From: an uncultured Clostridia bacterium
GTDB taxonomy: Bacteria > Bacillota > Clostridia > TANB77 > CAG-465
Direction: 5' to 3'
DNA length: 22,641 nucleotides
NCBI GenBank assembly: GCA_934130595.1
Contig: CAKOYF010000020.1
Span: forward strand, 1-22,641
Shown here: positions 15,670 through 22,640 of the stretch, piece after piece
Layout of the letters: every line of letters starts with the position of its first letter
How positions within the stretch are numbered: the first letter of the stretch is position 1
Notes under the pieces: generated by a model
What the model was told of the DNA's origin: nothing
What the model saw: only the letters and a program-made list of their open reading frames with translations
The model's database searches: none
Program-made: the position numbers and the translations under genes

Positions 15670-15704
15670 AAAAGCTAAGATTATATCGTAATCTTAGCTT
15701 TTTT
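15670..15704 (+). terminator. Terminator of ftsA-ftsZ
   Basis: AAAAGCTAAGATTA (15670-15683) pairs perfectly with TAATCTTAGCTTTT (15689-15702) around a five-base loop, and the T tract runs on to 15704. Confidence 0.93.
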
Positions 15705-15755
15705 ATATAATATTATATATTTTTGAAAATGAATTATTTATATTATTAATATGTT

Positions 15756-15788
15756 GTGACATATTTTTTTATATAAAATAAATATAAT
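15756..15788 (+). promoter_or_regulatory. Candidate wide-spaced promoter of spoIIGA-sigE
   Basis: A consensus -10 TATAAT (15783-15788) lies 21 bases after GTGACA (15756-15761), the best -35-like hexamer. The spoIIG promoter of Bacillus subtilis is known for an over-long (22-base) spacer that makes it depend on Spo0A. I see no convincing 0A box. The -10 is close to the ribosome site, so the leader would be very short. Tentative. Confidence 0.35.
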
Positions 15789-15833
15789 TAGTCTAGGTGG
15801 TTAAATGAAGATCTACCTAGACTATATTTTTTT
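15789..15833 (+). promoter_or_regulatory. Hairpin enclosing the spoIIGA ribosome site and start codon
   Basis: TAGTCTAGGTGG (15789-15800) pairs with CTACCTAGACTA (15813-15824): 12 base pairs including one G-U, with a 12-base loop 15801-15812. The ribosome site AGGTGG (15795-15800) lies in the stem and the ATG (15805-15807) in the loop. TA and a T7 tract (15827-15833) follow, giving it the look of a terminator. A transcript coming from upstream would hide the ribosome site. Confidence 0.75.
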
Positions 15834-16611
15834 AGAAAATTTAATAATAAATACAGTAGTAATTATTGAAACAATATTATTTACAAATCTCATAATTAAT
15901 AATAAGAGAAGAAATACAATAATAATACTAGATGCAATATTTTCTTGCATTATGTATGTTGTACCAGTATTGAATCATTTTGCTATACATATAGTATTAA
16001 CTAGTTTTTCTCTTTTTATACTATTTAAATTAAAAAATCTATATGAATATTTTAAAGCTATATCTTGTTATTACCTTATATACTTTATCTATATGGGAAT
16101 TATAATAGCAATGTGTGTACTTTTTAATATAAATTTAGATTCAATCATGTTAAAATGCACAACGTATATATTATCTGCTATACTTTTACACTTTTTAAAC
16201 AAACGTATGTGGAAAACGTTGAAAGATAAATTTAAAATAAGAGATTTGTATTATACATTAAAAATAAATAACGTGGAAGTTACTTCTTTTGTAGATACAG
16301 GAAATACAGTAAAAGATCCCATTTCAAATTTAAACGTAGTTTTTTTAAAAAAAGAATTAGAAGAAATAATAATTAAGGATAAAACAGATAAAGTAGAATT
16401 TGAAGTTACAACAGTAAATGGTATTGATACAAAAGAAGGATATATAGTAAAAAATATTCAAGTAATAAAAGAAGGAAGAATAATAGCAAATATACCTAAA
16501 ATAATTTTATGCTTTAGTTTAATTGGCAATACTCCAGAAAAATATAGTGCAATTATTGGATATGATACATATCTAGAAAATTTAAATGGAGGTGTTAGTT
16601 ATAAAAAATGA
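15805..16611 (+). CDS. spoIIGA: Sporulation sigma-E factor-processing aspartic protease SpoIIGA
   Basis: Membrane protease that removes the pro-sequence of sigma-E in the mother cell after a signal from the forespore. The 268 residues are shorter than in Bacillus subtilis (about 309). The N-terminus MKIYLDYIFLENLIIN is the family signature, followed by about five membrane segments (to residue 130). The aspartic-protease motif FVDTGNTVKDP has D164, with later SAIIGYDTYL. The ATG follows AGGTGG but is enclosed in a strong inverted repeat. Its 3' end overlaps the sigE ribosome site, so the two genes are translationally coupled. Confidence 0.95.
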   Translation: MKIYLDYIFLENLIINTVVIIETILFTNLIINNKRRNTIIILDAIFSCIMYVVPVLNHFAIHIVLTSFSLFILFKLKNLYEYFKAISCYYLIYFIYMGIIIAMCVLFNINLDSIMLKCTTYILSAILLHFLNKRMWKTLKDKFKIRDLYYTLKINNVEVTSFVDTGNTVKDPISNLNVVFLKKELEEIIIKDKTDKVEFEVTTVNGIDTKEGYIVKNIQVIKEGRIIANIPKIILCFSLIGNTPEKYSAIIGYDTYLENLNGGVSYKK

Positions 16612-17305
16612 AATTAAATTAATGTATTTGAAAATTTTAAAGTGGTTAGGAATAAGTAGTTCTTTTCTTGGATATATTGCAGGTTCAGATAAATTACCTC
16701 CTCCACTAGAAGAAAAAGACGAAATAGAGCTTTTAAAAAGGCTAAAGAACAAAGATAAAGATGCTAAAAATATTTTAGTAGAAAAGAATTTAAGGCTAGT
16801 AGTATATATAGCTAAAAAATTTGAAAATTCAGGTATAAATATTGAGGATTTAATATCTATTGGAACAATAGGACTAATGAAGGCAATAAATAGCTATGAT
16901 ATGGAAAAGAATATAAAACTTGCTACATATGCATCTAGGTGTATAGAAAATGAAATACTAATGTTTTTAAGGAAAAACAATAAATTAAAAACAGAAATTT
17001 CTATTGATGAACCAATAAATATAGATAGTGAAGGTAATGATTTATCTTTAGCAGATATACTTGGAACGGAAAATGATGCTATATTTAAAAGTATAGAGGA
17101 CGAAGAAAATAAAAAAATACTGAAAAATTCAATAGAATGTTTAGAAAATAGAGAAAAAATTATTATGAAGTTAAGATATGGCTTTGATGGAAAAGACGAA
17201 CTAACTCAAAAAGAGGTTGCAGATAAACTTGGTATATCTCAATCATATATATCTAGACTAGAAAAGAAAGTTATTAATGACTTGAAAAAAGATTTCACTG
17301 CATAA
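16601..17305 (+). CDS. sigE: RNA polymerase sporulation sigma factor SigE (pro-sigma-E), probable ATA start
   Basis: Mother-cell sigma factor made as an inactive membrane-associated precursor. From ATA at 16601 it is 234 residues. A short pro-region with KILKWLGISSSFLGYIAG precedes GSDKLPPPLEEKDE. Region 2 (NLRLVVYIAKKFENSGINIE, LATYASRCIENEI) and region 4 (EVADKLGISQSYISRLEKK) closely match SigE. GGAGGTG (16588-16594) is six bases before ATA. In-frame ATG codons exist only at 16586 (overlapping the site, giving 239 residues) and 16622 (28 bases after it). An out-of-frame ATG at 16608 overlaps the spoIIGA stop as ATGA but ends after four codons. Site and start match infC at 18 of 20 bases. 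Confidence 0.95.
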   Translation: MKNEIKLMYLKILKWLGISSSFLGYIAGSDKLPPPLEEKDEIELLKRLKNKDKDAKNILVEKNLRLVVYIAKKFENSGINIEDLISIGTIGLMKAINSYDMEKNIKLATYASRCIENEILMFLRKNNKLKTEISIDEPINIDSEGNDLSLADILGTENDAIFKSIEDEENKKILKNSIECLENREKIIMKLRYGFDGKDELTQKEVADKLGISQSYISRLEKKVINDLKKDFTA

Positions 17306-17333
17306 CAGGGCTATTGCTCTGTTATATTTTTTT
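17302..17333 (+). terminator. Terminator of spoIIGA-sigE
   Basis: ATAACAGGGC (17302-17311) pairs with GCTCTGTTAT (17316-17325), one G-U pair, around a TATT loop, followed by a T7 tract (17327-17333). The left arm starts inside the sigE stop codon. Confidence 0.88.
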
Positions 17334-17339
17334 ACGTAG

Positions 17340-17369
17340 TTGTTATTGTATAAAGTATTGTTTTATGAT
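17340..17369 (+). promoter_or_regulatory. Candidate sigma-A promoter of lemA
   Basis: TTGTTA (17340-17345), 18-base spacer, TATGAT (17364-17369), directly after the sigE terminator. The match is moderate. I saw no clear sigma-E or sigma-F type alternative. Confidence 0.45.
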
Positions 17370-17395
17370 ATTTTATTTATAAGGATGTGAGCAAA

Positions 17396-17932
17396 ATGTA
17401 TTTTATAATATTTTTAGTAATATTAGTTGTTGCAGTAATTGTAATATACAATACTATGTTATCTAAGAAAAATAAATTGTTAAAAGCATACTCAAGTTTA
17501 GATGTAATGCTAAAAAAGAGATATGATTTAATTCCTAATTTAGTAGAATGTGTTAAAGGTTATAGTGAGTATGAAAGTAATACATTAAATAAAATTGTAT
17601 CATTAAGAAAGGTAGCAGACGAATGTAACAATGCTAAAGAACTTGAAAACGTAAATAACCAATATAATGACTATGAGGGTAGTATTTATATGCTAGCTGA
17701 AAAATATCCGGATTTAAAGGCAAATGAGAGCTATATAGCACTACAAAAAGCTTTAACAGATATGGAAGAGCAAATTTCTGCAGCTAGAAGAACATACAAT
17801 GCACATGTTGAAAATTATAATTCATATATTAGCTACTTTCCTTTAAATATTATATCTAATGCATTTGGATTTAAAAAATATGAATTTTTTGAAATCACAC
17901 AAAAAGAAAAAGATGTACCTAAAAGTATTTAA
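17396..17932 (+). CDS. lemA: LemA family membrane protein
   Basis: LemA proteins have an N-terminal membrane anchor and a helical-bundle domain; their function is not established. This one has a hydrophobic segment at residues 1-20, then LLKAYSSLDVMLKKRYDLIP and NLVECVKGYSEYE, then YPDLKANESYIALQKAL and a C-terminal SYFPLNIISNAFGF with EFFE, all family hallmarks, in 178 residues. The ATG at 17396 is chosen because AAGGA (17381-17385) sits about 10 bases upstream. A GTG at 17387 lies only one base after that site. It is followed 19 bases later by a DUF3137-type membrane protein, a common LemA partner. The pair separates sigE from sigG. Confidence 0.92.
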   Translation: MYFIIFLVILVVAVIVIYNTMLSKKNKLLKAYSSLDVMLKKRYDLIPNLVECVKGYSEYESNTLNKIVSLRKVADECNNAKELENVNNQYNDYEGSIYMLAEKYPDLKANESYIALQKALTDMEEQISAARRTYNAHVENYNSYISYFPLNIISNAFGFKKYEFFEITQKEKDVPKSI

Positions 17933-17951
17933 TTAGAAAAGGAAAATAAAA

Positions 17952-18977
17952 ATGGAAGATAAATTTGAAGAGTTTTATGAGCAGTATCTAAGTAGAATAG
18001 ATAAATACTATGAAACATTTAATGCTAGAAAATCAAAAGATATTAAAATATGTGCAATTGTTATATGTTTAATGCTTGCTATACTTATATTTTGTATAGT
18101 AAGAATGAGACAATTACTAGCAATACCACTATGGTATTTCATAATGTTTATTTTAGTAGTGGTAGTGATGTGTGGATTAGGTATAATAAAGAGATTAAAA
18201 AGCCAAATGTATGAAATAAACAAGAATATTATTGAAGATATGGTGCGATATATCTCAAAAGATAATGACGCAGTGTATGAGCCAAATAAGAGGATTAGCA
18301 AAGATGATATAAAAAATATGGAAGTTTTTAATTTAGAAAGCCTTCAGTATAATGGCAGTAACTCAATAAGTACACTATATAAAAATAATTATATGAGCTT
18401 TGGAGATATGGAGTTATACTATTTCAAGGAAAAACTAGTAGAAGAAGTAGAACATGATAGTGAAGGTAAAGAGTACACAAATACAAAGATTGAGAAAATA
18501 AAAAAGTATGTTTTTGATGGATGTTATATAGGTGCAAGCTTAAACAAAAATATTGCTTCTCAAATTTATCTTATACCTAATAACATATCTGACAGCATAA
18601 TAAATAGTAAAATAAACGAATATATAAAATATGATGGTGAGAAAGTAGAGTTAGAAAATTTAGAGTTTTCTAAAAAATACAAAGTATATTGCAAGGATGA
18701 AATTCAGGCAAGATATATATTATCTTTAAAGTTTATGGAAAATATTAATAAAATAGATAGTATATTTGAAGGAAAAAAGTATATTGTATTTAAAGAAGGA
18801 AAAAGATTTGCAATCTGTATACAAGATTTTAAAATAGAAGATATTAGAAAGGCTACATTACCAATAATAAGAAATGAACAAAAAGTAAAAAGTACAATAG
18901 AGTATATGTATAAAAATTTAAATAGGTTATTTAAAGTGTATGAAATATTAGAACTAAATAATGATTTATTTGAATAG
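17952..18977 (+). CDS. DUF3137-type membrane protein paired with LemA
   Basis: The 341-residue protein begins with an acidic helical stretch (about 1-30), has two adjacent membrane segments (about 32-50 and 58-79), and then a large domain facing one side of the membrane. The two-helix hairpin, the FNLESLQYNGSNSI region and the partnership with LemA fit the DUF3137 family, whose function is unknown. I assign it from architecture and neighbourhood; the residue-level match is only moderate. The ATG follows AAAAGGAAA. It lies 19 bases after lemA and shares its transcript, which ends at the terminator at 18993. Confidence 0.75.
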   Translation: MEDKFEEFYEQYLSRIDKYYETFNARKSKDIKICAIVICLMLAILIFCIVRMRQLLAIPLWYFIMFILVVVVMCGLGIIKRLKSQMYEINKNIIEDMVRYISKDNDAVYEPNKRISKDDIKNMEVFNLESLQYNGSNSISTLYKNNYMSFGDMELYYFKEKLVEEVEHDSEGKEYTNTKIEKIKKYVFDGCYIGASLNKNIASQIYLIPNNISDSIINSKINEYIKYDGEKVELENLEFSKKYKVYCKDEIQARYILSLKFMENINKIDSIFEGKKYIVFKEGKRFAICIQDFKIEDIRKATLPIIRNEQKVKSTIEYMYKNLNRLFKVYEILELNNDLFE

Positions 18978-18992
18978 AAATAAAAAATATGA

Positions 18993-19023
18993 AGAAGGTA
19001 AAAAAATTACCTTCTATTTTTTT
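18993..19023 (+). terminator. Terminator of lemA-DUF3137 unit
   Basis: AGAAGGTAA (18993-19001) pairs perfectly with TTACCTTCT (19007-19015) around a five-A loop, followed by a T7 tract (19017-19023). The gap from here to sigG (19024-19210) is AT-rich, with no clear sigma-F or sigma-G promoter that I can defend. Confidence 0.88.
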
Positions 19024-19210
19024 GCCTAAAATTAAAGCAGAGTTTTGTCATATGTGTTTAAAACTAACATTATATATAAAGATTTGCATATTAATATAAT
19101 AGGAATATTATTCAGTAATTAAGTATTTATCTAAAAACATAAAGAAAAGTCGAATCAGAATATTCATTAATAATCCGAAAAGAATATTAATGATAAAGGA
19201 GAGAATACAT

Positions 19211-20005
19211 ATGAATGGAACAAATGTTAAAGTAGATATACAAGGATTAGATACATCTAAATTACCTAAATTATCACAAAAAGAACAAATGGAAATGCTA
19301 AGAAAAATAAAAAACGGAGAAAAGGAATACAAAGATGAATTTGTTAATGCTAATTTGAGATTGGTATTAAGTCTTGTAAAAAAGTTTAATAATAGAGGAG
19401 AAAATATTAATGATATATTTCAAGTAGGCGTTATAGGTTTAATAAAAGCTATAGATAATTTTGATATAACTCAAGAAGTACAATTTAGTACATATGCAGT
19501 GCCTATGATTTTAGGAGAAATAAAAAGATATTTAAGAGATAATAGTGCTTTTAGAGTTACAAGATCTTTAAGAGATTTATCATACTTAATATCTCAAGAA
19601 AGAGAAAAATATGTAGCAAAGCACAATGAAGAACCAACTATTGATGAACTAGTAAAGATAACGGGTGCTAGCAAAGAGCAAATAATTCTTGCTGTTGATA
19701 GTACTGTAGCTCCTATGTCTATATATGATACTGTATATAATGATGGAGGAGACCAGATTTTCCTACTTGACCAATTAAAAAATGAAAAAGAAGAATCAGA
19801 TGATTTAATCACACAATTATCTATAGAGCAAATGTTAGAAAAACTCTCTGAAAAAGAAAGGTACGTTATAGAAAAAAGATATTTTAAAGATAAGACTCAA
19901 GTTGAATTAGCAGATGAGCTTGGAGTATCACAAGCACAAATTTCAAGAATAGAAAAAAGTGCTTTATTGAGAATGAAAAATAAACTTAGAAATAATATGG
20001 ATTAA
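19211..20005 (+). CDS. sigG: RNA polymerase sporulation sigma factor SigG
   Basis: Late forespore sigma factor. From MNGTNVKVDIQG the protein is 264 residues, close to Bacillus SigG (260). The N-terminal VDIQGLDTSKLPKLS matches the conserved SigG start. Region 2 has NLRLVLSLVKKFNNRGENI and QFSTYAVPMILGEIKRYLRD, region 3 YNDGGDQIFLLDQ, and region 4 VELADELGVSQAQISRIEKSA. This separates it from SigF, which lacks the VxICGVDTSKLP-type start. The ATG at 19211 follows AAAGGAGAG by seven bases; an in-frame ATG at 19190 precedes that site. Unlike the usual spoIIGA-sigE-sigG order, two membrane-protein genes and two terminators separate it from sigE. Confidence 0.95.
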   Translation: MNGTNVKVDIQGLDTSKLPKLSQKEQMEMLRKIKNGEKEYKDEFVNANLRLVLSLVKKFNNRGENINDIFQVGVIGLIKAIDNFDITQEVQFSTYAVPMILGEIKRYLRDNSAFRVTRSLRDLSYLISQEREKYVAKHNEEPTIDELVKITGASKEQIILAVDSTVAPMSIYDTVYNDGGDQIFLLDQLKNEKEESDDLITQLSIEQMLEKLSEKERYVIEKRYFKDKTQVELADELGVSQAQISRIEKSALLRMKNKLRNNMD

Positions 20006-20064
20006 ATACTATACAAATAAATATTTTAATGCTATACTCTTTTTAGATAATATAGGAGGTAATT

Positions 20065-20280
20065 ATGGCAGAAATTAAATATGAAATAGTAAAAGCATTA
20101 GGCGTTTTATCAGAAGGTAGTAATGGTTGGAAAAAAGAACTTAATTTAGTAAGTTGGAATGGTAGAGCTCCAAAGTACGATATTAGAGATTGGGACGAAG
20201 ATCATGAAAAAATGGGAAAAGGTATAACATTATCTGAAAATGAAATGAAGAACCTTGTAGATTTAATTAATGAACAATAA
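20065..20280 (+). CDS. YdbC/PC4-family single-strand DNA-binding-like protein
   Basis: The 71-residue protein begins MAEIKYEIVKALGVLSEG and continues with GWKKELNLVSWNGRAPKYDI and RDWDEDHEKMGKGITL, the hallmark of the YdbC/PC4-like family (transcriptional coactivator p15 fold). Members bind single-stranded nucleic acid; the cellular role in Firmicutes is not settled. The ATG has a strong ATAGGAGGT site. A weak promoter (TATACA at 20010, TATACT at 20033, 17-base spacer) may serve it. The stop codon abuts the left arm of a strong terminator. Confidence 0.88.
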   Translation: MAEIKYEIVKALGVLSEGSNGWKKELNLVSWNGRAPKYDIRDWDEDHEKMGKGITLSENEMKNLVDLINEQ

Positions 20281-20310
20281 AAAAGGCTGGTATAATTTAC
20301 CAGCCTTTTT
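20281..20310 (+). terminator. Terminator after the YdbC-like gene
   Basis: AAAAGGCTGGTA (20281-20292) pairs perfectly with TACCAGCCTTTT (20298-20309) around a five-base loop, with the T tract in the right arm ending at 20310. It begins on the base after the stop codon. Confidence 0.9.
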
Positions 20311-20335
20311 AATATTATTAAAAAGGAGGTATAGT

Positions 20336-20881
20336 ATGAATGATAAGGTTGTTTTTTTAAGTCCATCTACACAAGAATTTAATGTAGGTTATGGAAATTT
20401 TGGAACAGAAGAATATAGAATGAATAGAATTGGAGATATAGTTGAAAGATTACTAAAAAATCAAGGATATACTGTATATAGAAATGATCCTAACGAAAAG
20501 CTTAGTGCTGCTGTACGAAAAAGCAATGAAATAGGACCAGATATTCATGTTGCATTGCATAGTAATGCTAGCGGTCAAGGATATAATTCACAAGGGCCGG
20601 AAATATTTGCAAATAGACCTAATACACCTGGAGATAGATTAGCAAATGACATTTATGATGAGATAATAAAAATATATCCATATCCAGACAAAGGTAGAGG
20701 TGTTTTATATACAAGTAGTCTATATGAAATAATAAGAACTAATGCACCAGCTGTATTATTAGAGGTAGCGTTTCATGATAATGCAGATGATGCAAATTGG
20801 ATTATAAATAATGAAGAGGAAATAGCTCAAGCTATAGTAAATGGTATCAATAATTATTTCTCTACTCTTGCAAAAGCTTGA
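20336..20881 (+). CDS. N-acetylmuramoyl-L-alanine amidase (Amidase_3 family), no signal peptide
   Basis: Predicted zinc amidase that splits the bond between muramic acid and L-alanine in peptidoglycan; 181 residues, catalytic domain only. Visible motifs are the helix with E26 and N30 (TEEYRMN), H75 in VALHSNAS, and the catalytic-type E143 in LLEVAFHDN. The first zinc histidine of the usual DPGHGG strand is not present: the strand reads VFLSPSTQEFN. I recall a Firmicute subgroup with this SPSxQE start, so it may be a subfamily trait. There is no signal peptide or wall-binding repeat. The ATG follows AAAGGAGGT by five bases. murF starts 33 bases downstream, probably on the same transcript. Confidence 0.88.
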   Translation: MNDKVVFLSPSTQEFNVGYGNFGTEEYRMNRIGDIVERLLKNQGYTVYRNDPNEKLSAAVRKSNEIGPDIHVALHSNASGQGYNSQGPEIFANRPNTPGDRLANDIYDEIIKIYPYPDKGRGVLYTSSLYEIIRTNAPAVLLEVAFHDNADDANWIINNEEEIAQAIVNGINNYFSTLAKA

Positions 20882-20914
20882 TTTTATGGTAAAATTAAAA
20901 ATAGGTGAGAAATA

Positions 20915-22285
20915 ATGTTAAATGTAAAAGAATTAGTTGAAGCCACTAATGGAAGTTTGCTAAATGGAAACTTAGATCAAACTTTTAAAAATTATAAAAT
21001 AGATAGCAGAGAAGTAGAAGTGGGAGATTTTTATATTCCACTAAAAGGTGAGAATGTTGATGGACATAAATTTATTATCTCAGCAATTAAAAATGGATGT
21101 AAAGGTTTATTTATCTCTAATTATGAATTTGCTAATTTAGAGCAAATGATTGAACTAGATAAAGATATTGTAGTTATTAAAGTTAATGATACAACCGATG
21201 CATTAATAGATATAGGAGTATATAACAGAGATAAACATATAGATATTAATGTAGTTGCAGTAACAGGAAGTGTAGGAAAAACTAGTACACGTGAAATGAT
21301 AGCATCTGTTTTAAATCAAGGTATGAATGTAATGGTAACTGAAAAGAACATGAATAGTCATATAGGTATGCCACTTATGGATTTAAAATTAGAAAATCAA
21401 GAGATAGCTGTATTAGAAGCTGGTATCGACTATGTTGGAGAAATGGATATTCTAAATAGATTGTTAAAGCCAGATGTTGCAGTAGTCACAAATATAGGTA
21501 CATCACATATTGGAAAATTCGGAAGTCAAGATGTTATATTTAGAGAGAAGACTAATATTTCTAAAGGATTAAAAGGCAAAAAGATTTTACTATTAAATCA
21601 AGATGATAAATATTTGAAAAAATATGAAAATAAAGATGTTAATGTAAAATATTATAGTGTTAATGATGCTAAGAACGTTCAAATTTTAGAAGATAAAATA
21701 CAATATGATACATATATATATAATAAATTAGAACATATAGTAATAAATGCTATAGGTAAACACAACATATTAAATTCTATAGTAGCAATTAAAGTTGGAG
21801 AAATATATAATCTTCCTACCGAAAAAATAAAAGAAGGAATATTTAAATATAAAAACTTCAATAGAAGAATGGAAAAAATAGAATTAAATGGTATTACATT
21901 AATTGATGATACGTACAATGCTAGTCCAAGTTCAACAGAATCGGGTCTTGTTTCAGTAAATGAAATGCATAATAAAAGAAAAATTGCAGTTTTAGCAGAT
22001 ATATGTGAATTAGGAGATTATTCAAAACAGTTACATGAAAAACTAGGAGAAGTTTTTAAAGATTTAAGTTTTGATATTTTAATAGCGTATGGAAAAGATA
22101 TGAAGTACTTATCAGAAGTAGCTAAAAAATATGTAAAAGATGTATATTATTGTACAGACTCTGTTGAAGCTGAAAAAGAACTAAGAAAAATAATGACTGC
22201 AGGGGATATAATATACTTTAAAGGATCTAATGCAATGAAAGTAAATAATATAGTTGAAGATTTAAAAAAGGATTTCGTGAATTAA
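20915..22285 (+). CDS. murF: UDP-N-acetylmuramoyl-tripeptide--D-alanyl-D-alanine ligase MurF
   Basis: Cytoplasmic ATP-dependent ligase that adds D-Ala-D-Ala to the UDP-MurNAc-tripeptide, the last soluble step of the peptidoglycan precursor. The 456 residues show the three Mur domains. The N-terminal substrate domain has KIDSREVEVGDFYIPLKGEN. The central ATPase has VAVTGSVGKTSTRE (K122), MNSHIGMPL and VVTNIGTSHIGKFGS. The C-terminal domain has LIDDTYNASPSS and AVLADICELGDYS. The ATG follows AGGTGAG. Relatives often keep murF in the dcw cluster; here it stands with an amidase and a sporulation-type PRC-barrel gene. Confidence 0.96.
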   Translation: MLNVKELVEATNGSLLNGNLDQTFKNYKIDSREVEVGDFYIPLKGENVDGHKFIISAIKNGCKGLFISNYEFANLEQMIELDKDIVVIKVNDTTDALIDIGVYNRDKHIDINVVAVTGSVGKTSTREMIASVLNQGMNVMVTEKNMNSHIGMPLMDLKLENQEIAVLEAGIDYVGEMDILNRLLKPDVAVVTNIGTSHIGKFGSQDVIFREKTNISKGLKGKKILLLNQDDKYLKKYENKDVNVKYYSVNDAKNVQILEDKIQYDTYIYNKLEHIVINAIGKHNILNSIVAIKVGEIYNLPTEKIKEGIFKYKNFNRRMEKIELNGITLIDDTYNASPSSTESGLVSVNEMHNKRKIAVLADICELGDYSKQLHEKLGEVFKDLSFDILIAYGKDMKYLSEVAKKYVKDVYYCTDSVEAEKELRKIMTAGDIIYFKGSNAMKVNNIVEDLKKDFVN

Positions 22286-22299
22286 ACGAGATCCTTTTT
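22265..22299 (+). terminator. Terminator of murF overlapping its stop codon
   Basis: AAAAAGGATTTCGT (22265-22278) pairs with ACGAGATCCTTTTT (22286-22299), one G-U pair, around a seven-base loop. The left arm encodes the last murF codons and the TAA stop (22283-22285) lies in the loop. The T tract is the end of the right arm. Confidence 0.8.
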
Positions 22300-22321
22300 C
22301 ATATAATGTAATGGTGATATT

Positions 22322-22552
22322 ATGGCAAGAGGAATTGATTTTAAACAAAAAGAAGTAATAAATATAACAGATGGAAAAATACTAGGATTTGTAATAGACG
22401 TTCAAGCTGATTTTGAAAAGGGAGAAATACATTCTATTGTAGTAGCAAAAACAGGAAAGATATTTAATAATGTAAACAGTAAAAGCAATATAACTATAGA
22501 ATGGAAAGATATAAAAAAGATTGGCGATGATGTAATTTTAGTGGAAATATAG
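22322..22552 (+). CDS. ylmC: YlmC/YmxH family PRC-barrel protein
   Basis: The 76-residue protein is a single PRC-barrel-like domain, with KQKEVINITDGKILGFVIDV and EWKDIKKIGDDVILVE, as in the YlmC/YmxH family annotated as sporulation-associated in Firmicutes. Its biochemical role is unknown. In many relatives it lies next to sigG, and here it is 2.3 kb downstream, which supports the assignment. The ribosome site (GGTGAT at 22313) is weak. The gene begins 22 bases after the murF terminator. Confidence 0.85.
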   Translation: MARGIDFKQKEVINITDGKILGFVIDVQADFEKGEIHSIVVAKTGKIFNNVNSKSNITIEWKDIKKIGDDVILVEI

Positions 22553-22611
22553 CATTAAAATGAGGGTAAAAAATAAATTTAAAAAAAGTTTAATAATTTT
22601 GTAAAAAAGTG

Positions 22612-22640
22612 TTGACAAATGAAACAAAAAGTAGTATCAT
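22612..22640 (+). promoter_or_regulatory. Strong promoter for a gene beyond the right edge
   Basis: TTGACA (22612-22617), 17-base spacer, TATCAT (22635-22640). The -10 context TAGTATCAT is the same as in the ftsA promoter (13086-13094). The regulated gene is outside the window. Confidence 0.7.

Noticed and set aside
19164..19193. Hairpin TCATTAAT/ATTAATGA just upstream of the sigG ribosome site, considered as translational control
   Set aside because: The stem is only eight mostly A-T pairs with a 14-base loop and does not include the ribosome site; too weak to claim.
20270..20335. In-frame ATG upstream of the amidase
   Set aside because: It lies inside the YdbC-like gene, and translation would run through the terminator hairpin; ATG 20336 has a strong site.
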